From Lachnospiraceae bacterium (lineage in GTDB: Bacteria; Bacillota; Clostridia; Lachnospirales; Lachnospiraceae): 42,895 nucleotides of DNA. A program made the position numbers and the translations under genes. The notes beneath the pieces are model-generated. The model was not told the origin of the DNA. It did not search any database and saw only the letters and a program-made list of their open reading frames with translations. Shown piece after piece: positions 16,539 to 24,550 of the stretch (positions are counted from its first letter, which is position 1; every line of letters begins with the position of its first letter). The stretch covers positions 1-42,895 of the forward strand of contig JAILES010000109.1 of NCBI GenBank assembly GCA_024687205.1, written 5' to 3'.

Positions 16539-18533
16539 ATGATTTACTATGTTGATCATAATGCTGCTGCAGGCGGCGACGGCAGTAAGGATAAGCCTTT
16601 CGGAAAAATAGGCGATGCGGCTGCGATCGCAGTGCCCGGAGATGAGGTCCTGGTACTGCCGGGTATCTATCGTGAAGATGTAAGTCCATATAATGCAGGT
16701 ACCGAGAGACAGAGGATCACTTACCGTTCACTTAACAGGCGTGAAGCCGTGATAAGCGGAGCTGATGAATTCAAGACCTGGGAAAAATATCAGGGAGATG
16801 TCTGGAAACTTTCTGTTCCCAATGATCATTTCGGTACATATAATCCGTACAAAACTTTTGTCAGCGGAGACTGGCTGAACATAACGGTTCCCGTGCATAC
16901 AGGTGAGGTATACCTGAACGGAAAATCTTTATATGAATGTGACAGCCTGGAAAAAGTACTTGAACCCCAAGAATATATCCAGTCCTGGGATATAGGATTT
17001 ACAAAGCATTGCTGGTATACCCGTCAGGCTGAGGGTGAAGATGTTACCGAGATATACGCGAATTTCCAGGGTAAGGATCCAAATAAAGAATGCGTTGAGA
17101 TAAATGTGAGACCCCACTGTTTCTGGCCTGTGGCGGAACATGTGGATTACATCACGCTGTCCGGTTTTGTCGTTACGAAGGCAGCAACACAGTGGTCACC
17201 ACCCACCGCGCTGCAGGAAGGTATGATAGGCCCTCACTGGTCTAAGGGCTGGATCATTGAAGACTGTGAAGTATCCCATTCCAAATGCGGAGGTATTTCC
17301 CTCGGAAAATACCGCCAGCAGGGGAATGACAACAAGTGGCTGCACTATAAGTATAAGGACGGAGCACAGACTCAGAGAGATTGTGCCCTGATAGCACAGC
17401 TTGACGGCTGGAGCAAGGATACCATCGGTTCCCATATTATAAGGAACTGTGATATCCATGACTGCGGACAGACCGGCATTGTCGGCAATCTCGGCGGCGT
17501 ATTTTCGCTGATAGAGAATAATCATATACATCATATAAACAATAAGAGAAATCTTGCGGGAGCTGAGATAGGCGGCATCAAGCTGCATGCGGCAATTGAC
17601 GTGATCATACGCAACAATCATTTCCATGACTGCACCCGCGGTATATGGCTTGACTGGCAGTGTCAGGGAACAAGGGTAAGCTCCAATCTCTTTCATGATA
17701 ACTGTTTATCAAGAGATCATCTGCTGAAGCCTGAATGTGCTGGCGGTCTGGGACTCGGCGAAGATCTGTGGATAGAGATAGCACACGGGCCGACACTGGT
17801 CGATAACAATATAATGTTATCCGAAAGATGCGTGAGACTTGCTGCCCAGGGTGTAGCTTTTGTACATAATCTGTTCAGGGGAGCGATCACCGGTGTGGGA
17901 CGAGGTGTGTGCAACGGGACCAACACCTATGCCTCACCGAGATATACGCCGATACACAGACCGCATGATACGGCCATCACCGGCTTTATGACAGTGCTGC
18001 ACGGGGATGTGAGATTTTACAATAATGTCTTTGTACAGCCTGAGGTAAGGCAGGGACTTAAGGATATCTGCGAACCTCTGAGAAATGATGAATGGGATGA
18101 CTACAATCTTGAAGCGGGTACGGTGCCTTACAGCGGATATATGAAAGAGGACGAGTGGAAGAACCATTTTGCGGGATACTGCGGAGAAGGAGCCACCGAG
18201 TCAAGAGACAGATATTATATGCCGCTTCCGGTATGGACCGGCGGTAATGTATTCTTTAACGGAGCCAAAGCCTGTGATATAGAAGAAAAGGACATAATTG
18301 ACGACAGCCACAGAGTAAATGTTGAACTTAGGATCGAAAACGGTGAATATAAGGTAGTTACGGATTTCGCGTCGTATCTTCCCGAGGCGGAGTTCATCAA
18401 TTCCGATACGCTGGGTGAAGCCTTCGAACCGGAAGAACGTTTTGAGGCGCCGGACGGAAGTGATATAGTATTCGACACTGACTACTATGGAAGGAAGCGT
18501 ACGAGAGTGACAGCCGGTCCGTTTGCACCGTGA
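16539..18533 (+). CDS. GH120 beta-xylosidase
   Basis: The start at 16539 gives 664 residues and has AAGGAGG eight bases upstream; the longer frame would run back through the terminator. The protein matches, over its length, the GH120 xylosidase known from Thermoanaerobacterium (XylC), a right-handed parallel beta-helix with an inserted beta-sandwich. Shared landmarks are FGTYNPYK, YANFQGKDPN, GLIGP/WSKGWIIED, and GGIKLHAAIDV. The nucleophile should be D372 (IWLDWQCQGTRVS) and the acid/base E413 (WIEIAHGP), by comparison with the characterised enzyme. There is no signal peptide, so it acts in the cytosol on imported xylo-oligosaccharides. A pectate-lyase-like beta-helix is the alternative, but the matching catalytic blocks argue against it. 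Confidence 0.87.
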   Translation: MIYYVDHNAAAGGDGSKDKPFGKIGDAAAIAVPGDEVLVLPGIYREDVSPYNAGTERQRITYRSLNRREAVISGADEFKTWEKYQGDVWKLSVPNDHFGTYNPYKTFVSGDWLNITVPVHTGEVYLNGKSLYECDSLEKVLEPQEYIQSWDIGFTKHCWYTRQAEGEDVTEIYANFQGKDPNKECVEINVRPHCFWPVAEHVDYITLSGFVVTKAATQWSPPTALQEGMIGPHWSKGWIIEDCEVSHSKCGGISLGKYRQQGNDNKWLHYKYKDGAQTQRDCALIAQLDGWSKDTIGSHIIRNCDIHDCGQTGIVGNLGGVFSLIENNHIHHINNKRNLAGAEIGGIKLHAAIDVIIRNNHFHDCTRGIWLDWQCQGTRVSSNLFHDNCLSRDHLLKPECAGGLGLGEDLWIEIAHGPTLVDNNIMLSERCVRLAAQGVAFVHNLFRGAITGVGRGVCNGTNTYASPRYTPIHRPHDTAITGFMTVLHGDVRFYNNVFVQPEVRQGLKDICEPLRNDEWDDYNLEAGTVPYSGYMKEDEWKNHFAGYCGEGATESRDRYYMPLPVWTGGNVFFNGAKACDIEEKDIIDDSHRVNVELRIENGEYKVVTDFASYLPEAEFINSDTLGEAFEPEERFEAPDGSDIVFDTDYYGRKRTRVTAGPFAP

Positions 18534-18565
18534 AAATAGCAAAAAACAGGCATTTTCAGCATTAT

Positions 18566-18594
18566 TTGAATTTCCCCGAAGGATGGGATATAAT
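18566..18594 (+). promoter_or_regulatory. Promoter of the alpha/beta hydrolase gene
   Basis: TTGAAT at 18566-18571 and TATAAT at 18589-18594 are separated by 17 bp. Transcription would start near 18601, about 33 bases before the ATG at 18634, leaving room for the GGGGGAAGAG ribosome binding site. Confidence 0.75.
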
Positions 18595-18633
18595 ATGTCA
18601 TGACGTGAGGTCGGACACTCTAAGGGGGAAGAG

Positions 18634-19386
18634 ATGGAATTTCATACATTCGGTAATCAGGACAATGATGTTATGATGCTGATACACGGTATGCTCACAC
18701 CGTGGCAGATATGGGAAGATGCTGTTGAGTATTTTTCCAAAATGTACTATGTTATAGTGCCGGAGCTGGACGGACATTCCCAGGAAGAAACAACTGTTTT
18801 TGAATCAATAGAAAGAGAAGCCGAGCAGATAAGGGATTATATTCTGCACCATTATGAGGGATATATCCATATCCTCGGAGGTCTTTCACTGGGAGGACGC
18901 ATAGCTGCAATGGTGGCAGGAATGCTGGGGATAACCGTTGATTATCTGGTATTGGACGGAGCACCGCTCATTAAGATGCCGGGGGTATTTACGGAGGTAA
19001 TCAAGCAGAGCTACGTGAATATAATCCACAAAACAAGGCAGAGAGATTATAAGACGCTGGAAAGCTGCAAGAAGGAATTCCTGCCGGAGAAGTATCTCGG
19101 TAACTTCCTTAATATTGCGGATCATATAGAAGACCAGTCGGTTAAAAAGATAATCGAAGGGGCTTTTGAAAACTACAGTTTCAAAACCTATGATCCCGGT
19201 ACCAGGATACTGTTCATGCACGGAACAAAGGGAAACGAGATGCTTGCTAAAAAGGCGGCTCTGAAGATGAAAGAAGTGAATCCGAATACACAGATAAGAG
19301 TGTTTGACGGATACCGGCATGCACAGCTGGCCTGCTTTGAGCCGGATAAATGGATAAAGGAAGTGGATATATTCCTTTTGACGTAA
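18634..19386 (+). CDS. Alpha/beta hydrolase
   Basis: This 250-residue cytosolic protein has the alpha/beta hydrolase order: an oxyanion-hole HG near residues 18-19 (LIHGML), the nucleophile elbow GGLSLGG with Ser at about 88, an acid near the FMHGTKGNE strand, and a late His in GYRHAQLACFEP. There is no signal peptide. The substrate cannot be told from these motifs; small esters or thioesters are possible. It has its own promoter and lies 78 bases before the binding lipoprotein gene, separated by a small TCGGGC/GCCCGA stem without a T-run, so read-through into the next genes is possible. Confidence 0.82.
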   Translation: MEFHTFGNQDNDVMMLIHGMLTPWQIWEDAVEYFSKMYYVIVPELDGHSQEETTVFESIEREAEQIRDYILHHYEGYIHILGGLSLGGRIAAMVAGMLGITVDYLVLDGAPLIKMPGVFTEVIKQSYVNIIHKTRQRDYKTLESCKKEFLPEKYLGNFLNIADHIEDQSVKKIIEGAFENYSFKTYDPGTRILFMHGTKGNEMLAKKAALKMKEVNPNTQIRVFDGYRHAQLACFEPDKWIKEVDIFLLT

Positions 19387-19464
19387 GTTAAAGGTCACAG
19401 TCGGGCAAAGCCCGAAATAATAAACCTGATGACAAAGCTTAGTGCTGAGTAGAAAGGAGCAAAA

Positions 19465-20424
19465 ATGAAAAGATTCTTTAAAGCGTTTATTGCCTGCATG
19501 GCAATACTTTTTGTGATGGGAGGCTGCGGCAAAGCAAAAGCGGATGATACCGTCGTTCGTGTCGGCTCGCTGAAAGGCCCTACATCCATCGGTCTCGTGA
19601 AACTGATACACGATTCTGCTGATTCAAATTACAACTTCACAATGGAAACCCAGGCAGATGTACTGATCTCGTCGGTGGCATCGGGCGATCTGGACATCGC
19701 ACTTATACCTGCAAATGTTGCAAGCGTATTATATAAGAAGACAAACGGTGGTATAGCTGTTATAGATATCAATACACTGGGTGTGCTCTATATGGTGAGC
19801 GGTGACGAGAGTATCACTTCCCTTGCGGATCTGGAAGGAAAGACCGTTTATACCACAGGTGCCGGGACCACACCCGAGTACGTACTGAGATATCTGCTGG
19901 ATGCAAACGGTCTTGGCGATAAGGTTTCGATAGAGTTTAAATCCGAAGCGACCGAGGTGGCAGCCACTCTGGCAGCAGAACCCGAAGCGGTAGGTATGCT
20001 GCCCCAGCCCTTTGTTATAGCGGCTCTTGCACAGAACGAAGCACTGAAGATAGTGCTTGATATGACAAAAGAGTGGGATGCGCTGAACAACGGCTCACAG
20101 CTGCTCACCGGTGTTACCATAGTGCGCAGGCAGTTCCTTGAGGAGCATAAGGAAGCGGTACAGAAGTTTGTGAAAGATCATGCGGAGAGCGTGAACTTCG
20201 TTAACAGCGAGGTGGAGACGGCAGCACAGTATACCGTTGACGCAGGGATAATAGAAAAGGCACCTGTTGCACAAAAGGCGATACCTTTCTGTAATATAGT
20301 ATGTCTGACGGGTGATGAGATGAAGAAGGATCTTTCGGGGTATCTTCAGGTGCTTTTTGATCAGGATCCCTCATCTGTAGGCGGGGCACTGCCCGGTGAT
20401 GATTTTTACGCTGATATGGAATAA
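19465..20424 (+). CDS. NMT1/SsuA-type solute-binding lipoprotein
   Basis: This 319-residue protein has a lipoprotein signal ending at Cys21 (FVMGGC). It then shows the fold signature of NMT1/SsuA-like periplasmic binding proteins: VGSLKGPTSIGLVKL, GDLDIALIPANVASVLY, SLADLEGKTVYTTGAGTTPEYVLRYLL and EPEAVGMLPQPFVIAAL. Relatives bind sulfonates, nitrate, thiamine precursors or other small organic molecules. AAAGGAGC lies five bases before the ATG. The fused permease-ATPase begins two bases after its stop. The ligand is unknown; the neighbouring iron and hydrogenase-linked genes hint at a metal-related or cofactor-precursor ligand. Confidence 0.85.
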   Translation: MKRFFKAFIACMAILFVMGGCGKAKADDTVVRVGSLKGPTSIGLVKLIHDSADSNYNFTMETQADVLISSVASGDLDIALIPANVASVLYKKTNGGIAVIDINTLGVLYMVSGDESITSLADLEGKTVYTTGAGTTPEYVLRYLLDANGLGDKVSIEFKSEATEVAATLAAEPEAVGMLPQPFVIAALAQNEALKIVLDMTKEWDALNNGSQLLTGVTIVRRQFLEEHKEAVQKFVKDHAESVNFVNSEVETAAQYTVDAGIIEKAPVAQKAIPFCNIVCLTGDEMKKDLSGYLQVLFDQDPSSVGGALPGDDFYADME

Positions 20425-20426
20425 AG

Positions 20427-21791
20427 GTGAAAAAAAGATTTATTAAAAAAACAGCTATAGTAGTATTCTGGATATTGTTATGGCAGATTGCAGCGCTCCT
20501 TGTACATAACCCGGTCTACTTTGCGTCTCCGCTTGAGACGCTGAAGGAACTGGCAGTGCAGGGAGCGTCTGCCGTTTTTATGCGATCCCTTGCGGGCTCG
20601 CTTCTTCGCATTGTCGGCGGTTTTGCCGCTGCCGCTTTGGCGGCTTTCATAACGGCTTTTATTTCTCTGAGATTTTCTTTTTTTGAAGAACTGCTGAAAC
20701 CTCCCGTGAGTTTTCTGAAATCCGTGCCTGTTGCCGCAGTGGTGGTGATACTGCTGATATGGTGGGGAGCGGATCATCTGGTACTGTGTATCAGTTTCAT
20801 GGTAGTATTTCCGAATATTTATGAAAATATGCTGATGGGCCTGAAGAAGACGGATCAGGGGCTGCTTGAGATGGCGGACGTATTCGGCATGGGTACGGCG
20901 GAGAGATTTCTGTGGATATACAGGTCTTCCTACAGACCTTATCTTATCCCTGCCATGAGCGTGTCACTGGGCATGGCTTTCAAATCCGGAGTTGCGGCTG
21001 AGATAATAGGCCTGCCGAAGAACAGCATAGGAGAGCAGCTGTACAGGGATAAGATATATCTGAACACAGCCGGAGTCTTTGCCTGGATAGTCACGATAAT
21101 ACTGATAAGTTTTATCACCGAAAAGCTCCTTATGTTTATTATAAAGAAGATATCCCTTATCCCGGCCCCCTGTCCCGCGCATGTTAAAAGCGAAAAGCCG
21201 GCTGAGAGCAGAGCAGCTGCCCTGGTAGCGGAAAAGCTGATAAAATGTTATGATGACAGGAAGATACTGGATACGCCGGTCAGGCTGGAAGAAGGGGGTG
21301 TATACTGTTTAAGTGCTCCTTCTGGAAGCGGTAAGACTACACTGCTTCATATACTTGCCGGAATACTTGAGCCTGACAGCGGCAGTATAGAAAAAAGAAA
21401 TGTGAGCATGGTTTTCCAGGAAGACAGGCTGATATCCTGTGCCAATGCACGGAGAAACCTGCAGTTAGCGGGATGCAGGGGTGATATTGAAGAAGTGCTG
21501 GCAGAAGTGTTTCCGAAAGAGGTGCTGGCGCAGCCTGCGGAAACCTTGAGCGGCGGGGAAAAGAGAAGGACAGAGATACTCAGAGCACTGATGCATCCTT
21601 CAGAGATACTCATTATGGATGAACCGTTTGCAGGCCTTGACGAAGCTTCCAAAAAGAAGATGACAGAGCTGATATCATTGATGCGAGACGGAAGGACGCT
21701 GCTGATAAGCAGTCATGACGAAGAGGATGCCGATATCCTTAAGGCTCGCAGACTGGTACTTAAGGACGGAAGGCTTGAAGAGAAAGCATAG
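20427..21791 (+). CDS. ABC permease fused to its ATPase (SsuC-SsuB type)
   Basis: This 454-residue protein joins two subunits that are usually separate. Residues about 10-242 are a BPD_transp_1 permease with six spans and the EAA-like loop GLLEMADVFGMGTAERFLWIYRSSYRPYL (145-173). After a linker (about 245-265), residues about 266-454 form an ABC ATPase: Walker A APSGSGKTT (297-305), Q-loop VFQED (329-333), signature LSGGEKRR (374-381), Walker B ILIMDEP (394-400) and the H-loop SSHDEED. The ATPase is short (about 190 residues) and has Ala in place of the first Walker A Gly. The start is GTG, two bases after the binding-protein stop, with only a weak GGA upstream, so translation likely depends on coupling. 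Confidence 0.87.
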   Translation: MKKRFIKKTAIVVFWILLWQIAALLVHNPVYFASPLETLKELAVQGASAVFMRSLAGSLLRIVGGFAAAALAAFITAFISLRFSFFEELLKPPVSFLKSVPVAAVVVILLIWWGADHLVLCISFMVVFPNIYENMLMGLKKTDQGLLEMADVFGMGTAERFLWIYRSSYRPYLIPAMSVSLGMAFKSGVAAEIIGLPKNSIGEQLYRDKIYLNTAGVFAWIVTIILISFITEKLLMFIIKKISLIPAPCPAHVKSEKPAESRAAALVAEKLIKCYDDRKILDTPVRLEEGGVYCLSAPSGSGKTTLLHILAGILEPDSGSIEKRNVSMVFQEDRLISCANARRNLQLAGCRGDIEEVLAEVFPKEVLAQPAETLSGGEKRRTEILRALMHPSEILIMDEPFAGLDEASKKKMTELISLMRDGRTLLISSHDEEDADILKARRLVLKDGRLEEKA

Positions 21792-21801
21792 GGGGGTTAA
21801 A

Positions 21802-22065
21802 ATGGAAAAGAGGATCGCACTGGTCGGTATCATAGTATCCGACATGACACAGACGGGAAAAATAAATACCATACTTTCCGGGTATCAGGAGTACATACTC
21901 GGCCGCATGGGACTGCCGCACCAGCATCATGACGGAGAGGAACTTGCGATCATAAGCATAGCCATAGAAGCCCCGGGAGACGTGATAAGCGCGCTGTCGG
22001 GAAAACTCGGCATGATAAAGGGTATCACATCAAAAGTGATATACCATAATGTAAAGACTGCGTAA
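21802..22065 (+). CDS. TM1266-family iron-only hydrogenase system putative regulator
   Basis: The start at 21802 has a GGGGGG run about six bases upstream and gives 87 residues. The protein has an ACT-like/NikR C-terminal-like fold signature: KRIALVGIIVSD, then YILGRMGLP, then ELAIISIAIEAPGDVISALSGKLGMIKGI. This matches the small TM1266 family, annotated as regulators that travel with [FeFe] hydrogenase maturation genes. No hydrogenase or HydEFG gene lies in this window. It sits between the ABC transporter and FeoAB, ten bases after the first and fourteen before the second, so all are probably one transcript. No DNA-binding domain is visible, so it may act as a ligand sensor or partner. Confidence 0.82.
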   Translation: MEKRIALVGIIVSDMTQTGKINTILSGYQEYILGRMGLPHQHHDGEELAIISIAIEAPGDVISALSGKLGMIKGITSKVIYHNVKTA

Positions 22066-22079
22066 AGAGAGGCATCCGG

Positions 22080-24437
22080 ATGAATCTCAGAGAACTTGAG
22101 AAAGGCAAAACTGCGAGAATAAAAAGCGTGGGCGGAAGCGGAGCCCTCAGGCAGCATTTTCTGGACATGGGTATGATACCCGGAGTGGATGTTTCCCTGA
22201 TCAAATTTGCGCCCATGGGTGATCCGATGGAACTCATGATCTCGGGATACGAGCTGACCATCAGGCTTGCGGATGCAGAAAATATCGAGATCGAAGATGT
22301 AAGGACTACGGAAAGCGGCGAGGCCGGTAAGAAAAGGGAATTCATACCGGATATCCCGCATCCCGCCCTGGGTGAGGAAGCCGATACTCATGATTATTCA
22401 CTGGAACATACCGAAGATAAGGCAATAAAGGGTGATCTGAGCTTTGCACTGGTAGGAAACCAGAACTGCGGAAAGACCACGCTTTTTAACAGGCTCACGG
22501 GATCGAACCAGCATGTCGGCAACTTCCCCGGAGTGACTGTGGACATGAAGGGCGGAGCTATAATAGGCTATCCGGATACCGAAGTGGTGGACCTGCCGGG
22601 CATCTATTCCATGTCTCCCTATACAAGTGAGGAGATAGTTTCGAGAAGATTCGTGCTGGAGGAGAAGCCTTCGGCGATCATCAATATTGTAGATGCTACA
22701 AATATAGAAAGAAACCTGTATCTCACCATGCAGCTTCTGGAACTGGATATACCCATGGTGGTGGCGATGAATATGATGGATGAGATGGCGGGAAACGGCG
22801 GAGCCGTGAAGATCAACAGGCTGGAGCAATTGCTGCAGATACCCGTGGTCCCGATCTCCGCAGCAAAAAACCAGGGTATCGAAGAACTGGTGAGGCACGC
22901 GGTGCATATAGCCCGGTATGCCGAGAAGCCGGGGCGCAAGGATTTCTGCGACAAGGATGATCACGGAGGCGCCGTGCACAGGGCTATACATGCGGTGATG
23001 AGCCTGATAGAGGATCATGCCGAGAAGGCCGGGATACCCTTAAGATTTGCGGCAAGCAAGATAATAGAAGGGGACAGGCTGGTGGCCGATGCCCTTAAAC
23101 TGGATAAGAACGAAGAGGAAGCACTGGAAAAGATAATCGTGCAGATGGAGGCGGAGCGCGGACTGGACAGAGCCGCTGCCATGGCAGACATGCGTTTCAC
23201 CTTCATACGAAAGCTTTGCAGCCAGACGATAGTAAAGCCGGGAGAGAGTAAAGAGCATGCAAGGAGCAGACGGCTGGACATGTTCTTTACCGGAAAATGG
23301 ACGGCCATACCTGCATTTATAGGTATAATGGCGCTGGTGTTCTTTCTTACTTTTAATGTGATTGGAGCATTTTTCCAGGGACTGCTGGAGACGGGCATAG
23401 GCTTTCTGACAGAGAGAGTTGATGTGCTGCTGACCGAAGCAGGGGTTTCGGATGCCATACATTCACTGGTGATAGATGCGGTGTTTACCGGTGTGGGATC
23501 GGTGCTCAGTTTCATGCCGATAATCGTGACTCTTTATTTCTTCCTGTCCATGCTTGAAGACAGCGGTTATATGGCAAGAGTTGCCTTTGTGATGGATAAG
23601 CTGCTGCGGCGCATAGGTCTTTCAGGTCGCAGCATCGTGCCCATGCTGATCGGCTTCGGCTGTACGGTGCCGGCGGTAATGGCTACGAGGACCCTCCCTT
23701 CAAAGCGGGACAGAAAGATGACCCAGCTGCTGATACCCTTCATGAGCTGCAGTGCAAAGCTTCCCATATATGCGTTCTTTGCCGCGGCGTTTTTCAGGGA
23801 ATATGCCGCCATAGTCATGATAGGTCTGTATATCACCGGGATCCTCACCGCGATACTGGTGGCTCATATAGGAAAGTATACCCTGTTCAAAGGCGAAGCG
23901 GTTCCCTTTGTGATGGAACTGCCCAATTACAGACTCCCGGGAGCCAAAAACGTGATCATGCTGATGTGGGATAAGGCAAAGGATTTCCTTCAGAGAGCAT
24001 TTTCGGTGATATTCATAGGTACCATAGTCGTTTGGTTCCTGCAGAGTTTTGATCTGTCCTTCCATCTTGTGACAGATTCGGAAAAGAGCATACTGGCAGT
24101 TCTGGCAGGAATAATTTCGCCGCTGTTTATACCTCTGGGCTTCGGTGACTGGAAGATGGTGACCTCGCTGATATCCGGATTTCTTGCCAAGGAGAGCGTT
24201 GTGTCGATGCTGACCGTGCTGTACGGCGGCGCAGAGGGGATAAAAGCGGCGCTCACGCCGCTGACGGCCCTGGTCTTTCTGATTTTCTGCCTGCTGTATA
24301 CACCCTGTGTAGCTGCGGTTGCAGTGATAAAGAAGGAAGCCGGCGGAAGGACGGCAGCAAAGACCGTATTGTTCCAGTGCGCGGTAGCCTGGGTAGCGGC
24401 ATTTATTGTGAAGACGGTGGCTATGCTGTTTATGTAA
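22080..24437 (+). CDS. feoB: FeoA-FeoB fusion, ferrous iron transporter
   Basis: This 785-residue protein has an N-terminal FeoA (SH3-like) domain at about 1-73 (LRQHFLDMGMIPGVDV), a linker to about 118, and then FeoB. The GTPase G motifs are G1 GNQNCGKT (126-133), G2 Thr in GVTV (about 153), G3 DLPG (171-174), G4 NMMD (231-234) and an SA in the G5 position. The membrane part begins near residue 405, with Gate-type repeats and the conserved GFGCTVPA at about 521-528 carrying the Cys thought to be in the iron path. It imports Fe2+ under low-oxygen conditions. Fusion of FeoA to FeoB is known in some Firmicutes. I see no Fur-like box upstream, so regulation may be through the TM1266 gene or a distant promoter. 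Confidence 0.92.
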   Translation: MNLRELEKGKTARIKSVGGSGALRQHFLDMGMIPGVDVSLIKFAPMGDPMELMISGYELTIRLADAENIEIEDVRTTESGEAGKKREFIPDIPHPALGEEADTHDYSLEHTEDKAIKGDLSFALVGNQNCGKTTLFNRLTGSNQHVGNFPGVTVDMKGGAIIGYPDTEVVDLPGIYSMSPYTSEEIVSRRFVLEEKPSAIINIVDATNIERNLYLTMQLLELDIPMVVAMNMMDEMAGNGGAVKINRLEQLLQIPVVPISAAKNQGIEELVRHAVHIARYAEKPGRKDFCDKDDHGGAVHRAIHAVMSLIEDHAEKAGIPLRFAASKIIEGDRLVADALKLDKNEEEALEKIIVQMEAERGLDRAAAMADMRFTFIRKLCSQTIVKPGESKEHARSRRLDMFFTGKWTAIPAFIGIMALVFFLTFNVIGAFFQGLLETGIGFLTERVDVLLTEAGVSDAIHSLVIDAVFTGVGSVLSFMPIIVTLYFFLSMLEDSGYMARVAFVMDKLLRRIGLSGRSIVPMLIGFGCTVPAVMATRTLPSKRDRKMTQLLIPFMSCSAKLPIYAFFAAAFFREYAAIVMIGLYITGILTAILVAHIGKYTLFKGEAVPFVMELPNYRLPGAKNVIMLMWDKAKDFLQRAFSVIFIGTIVVWFLQSFDLSFHLVTDSEKSILAVLAGIISPLFIPLGFGDWKMVTSLISGFLAKESVVSMLTVLYGGAEGIKAALTPLTALVFLIFCLLYTPCVAAVAVIKKEAGGRTAAKTVLFQCAVAWVAAFIVKTVAMLFM

Positions 24438-24466
24438 GTAAATAAGAAAAAATTACATATATAATG

Positions 24467-24495
24467 TTGACAAAGATGAGAAGGAGTGCTATCTT
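24467..24495 (+). promoter_or_regulatory. Promoter of the hrcA-dnaK operon
   Basis: TTGACA at 24467-24472 is a perfect -35; TATCTT at 24490-24495 follows after 17 bp. Transcription would start near 24502, five bases before the CIRCE element. Confidence 0.8.
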
Positions 24496-24506
24496 AATTA
24501 AAGATG

Positions 24507-24533
24507 TTAGCACTCTTTTTAGTTGAGTGCTAA
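24507..24533. promoter_or_regulatory. CIRCE element (HrcA operator)
   Basis: TTAGCACTC (24507-24515), nine bases, then GAGTGCTAA (24525-24533): a perfect match to the CIRCE consensus. It lies just downstream of the promoter and 17 bases before the hrcA start codon. HrcA bound here represses the operon until heat or misfolded protein lowers its activity. Confidence 0.97.
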
Positions 24534-24550
24534 CAAACGAGGGAGAGCAT

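Noticed and set aside
16539..18533. Pectate lyase or other beta-helix lyase as the identity of the 664-residue protein
   Set aside because: The beta-helix alone would allow it, but the conserved blocks around D372 and E413 and the N-terminal part match GH120 closely.
19401..19415. TCGGGC-AAA-GCCCGA stem as a terminator before the binding lipoprotein
   Set aside because: Only six base pairs with no T-run on either side; too weak to call.
19387..22079. Fur box for the FeoAB array
   Set aside because: I found no 7-1-7 inverted TGATAAT-like repeat in the gaps before the binding protein, the TM1266 gene or feoB.
23015..23515. Minus-strand frames opposite feoB
   Set aside because: Shadows of the membrane and GTPase coding sequence, without start signals or family motifs.
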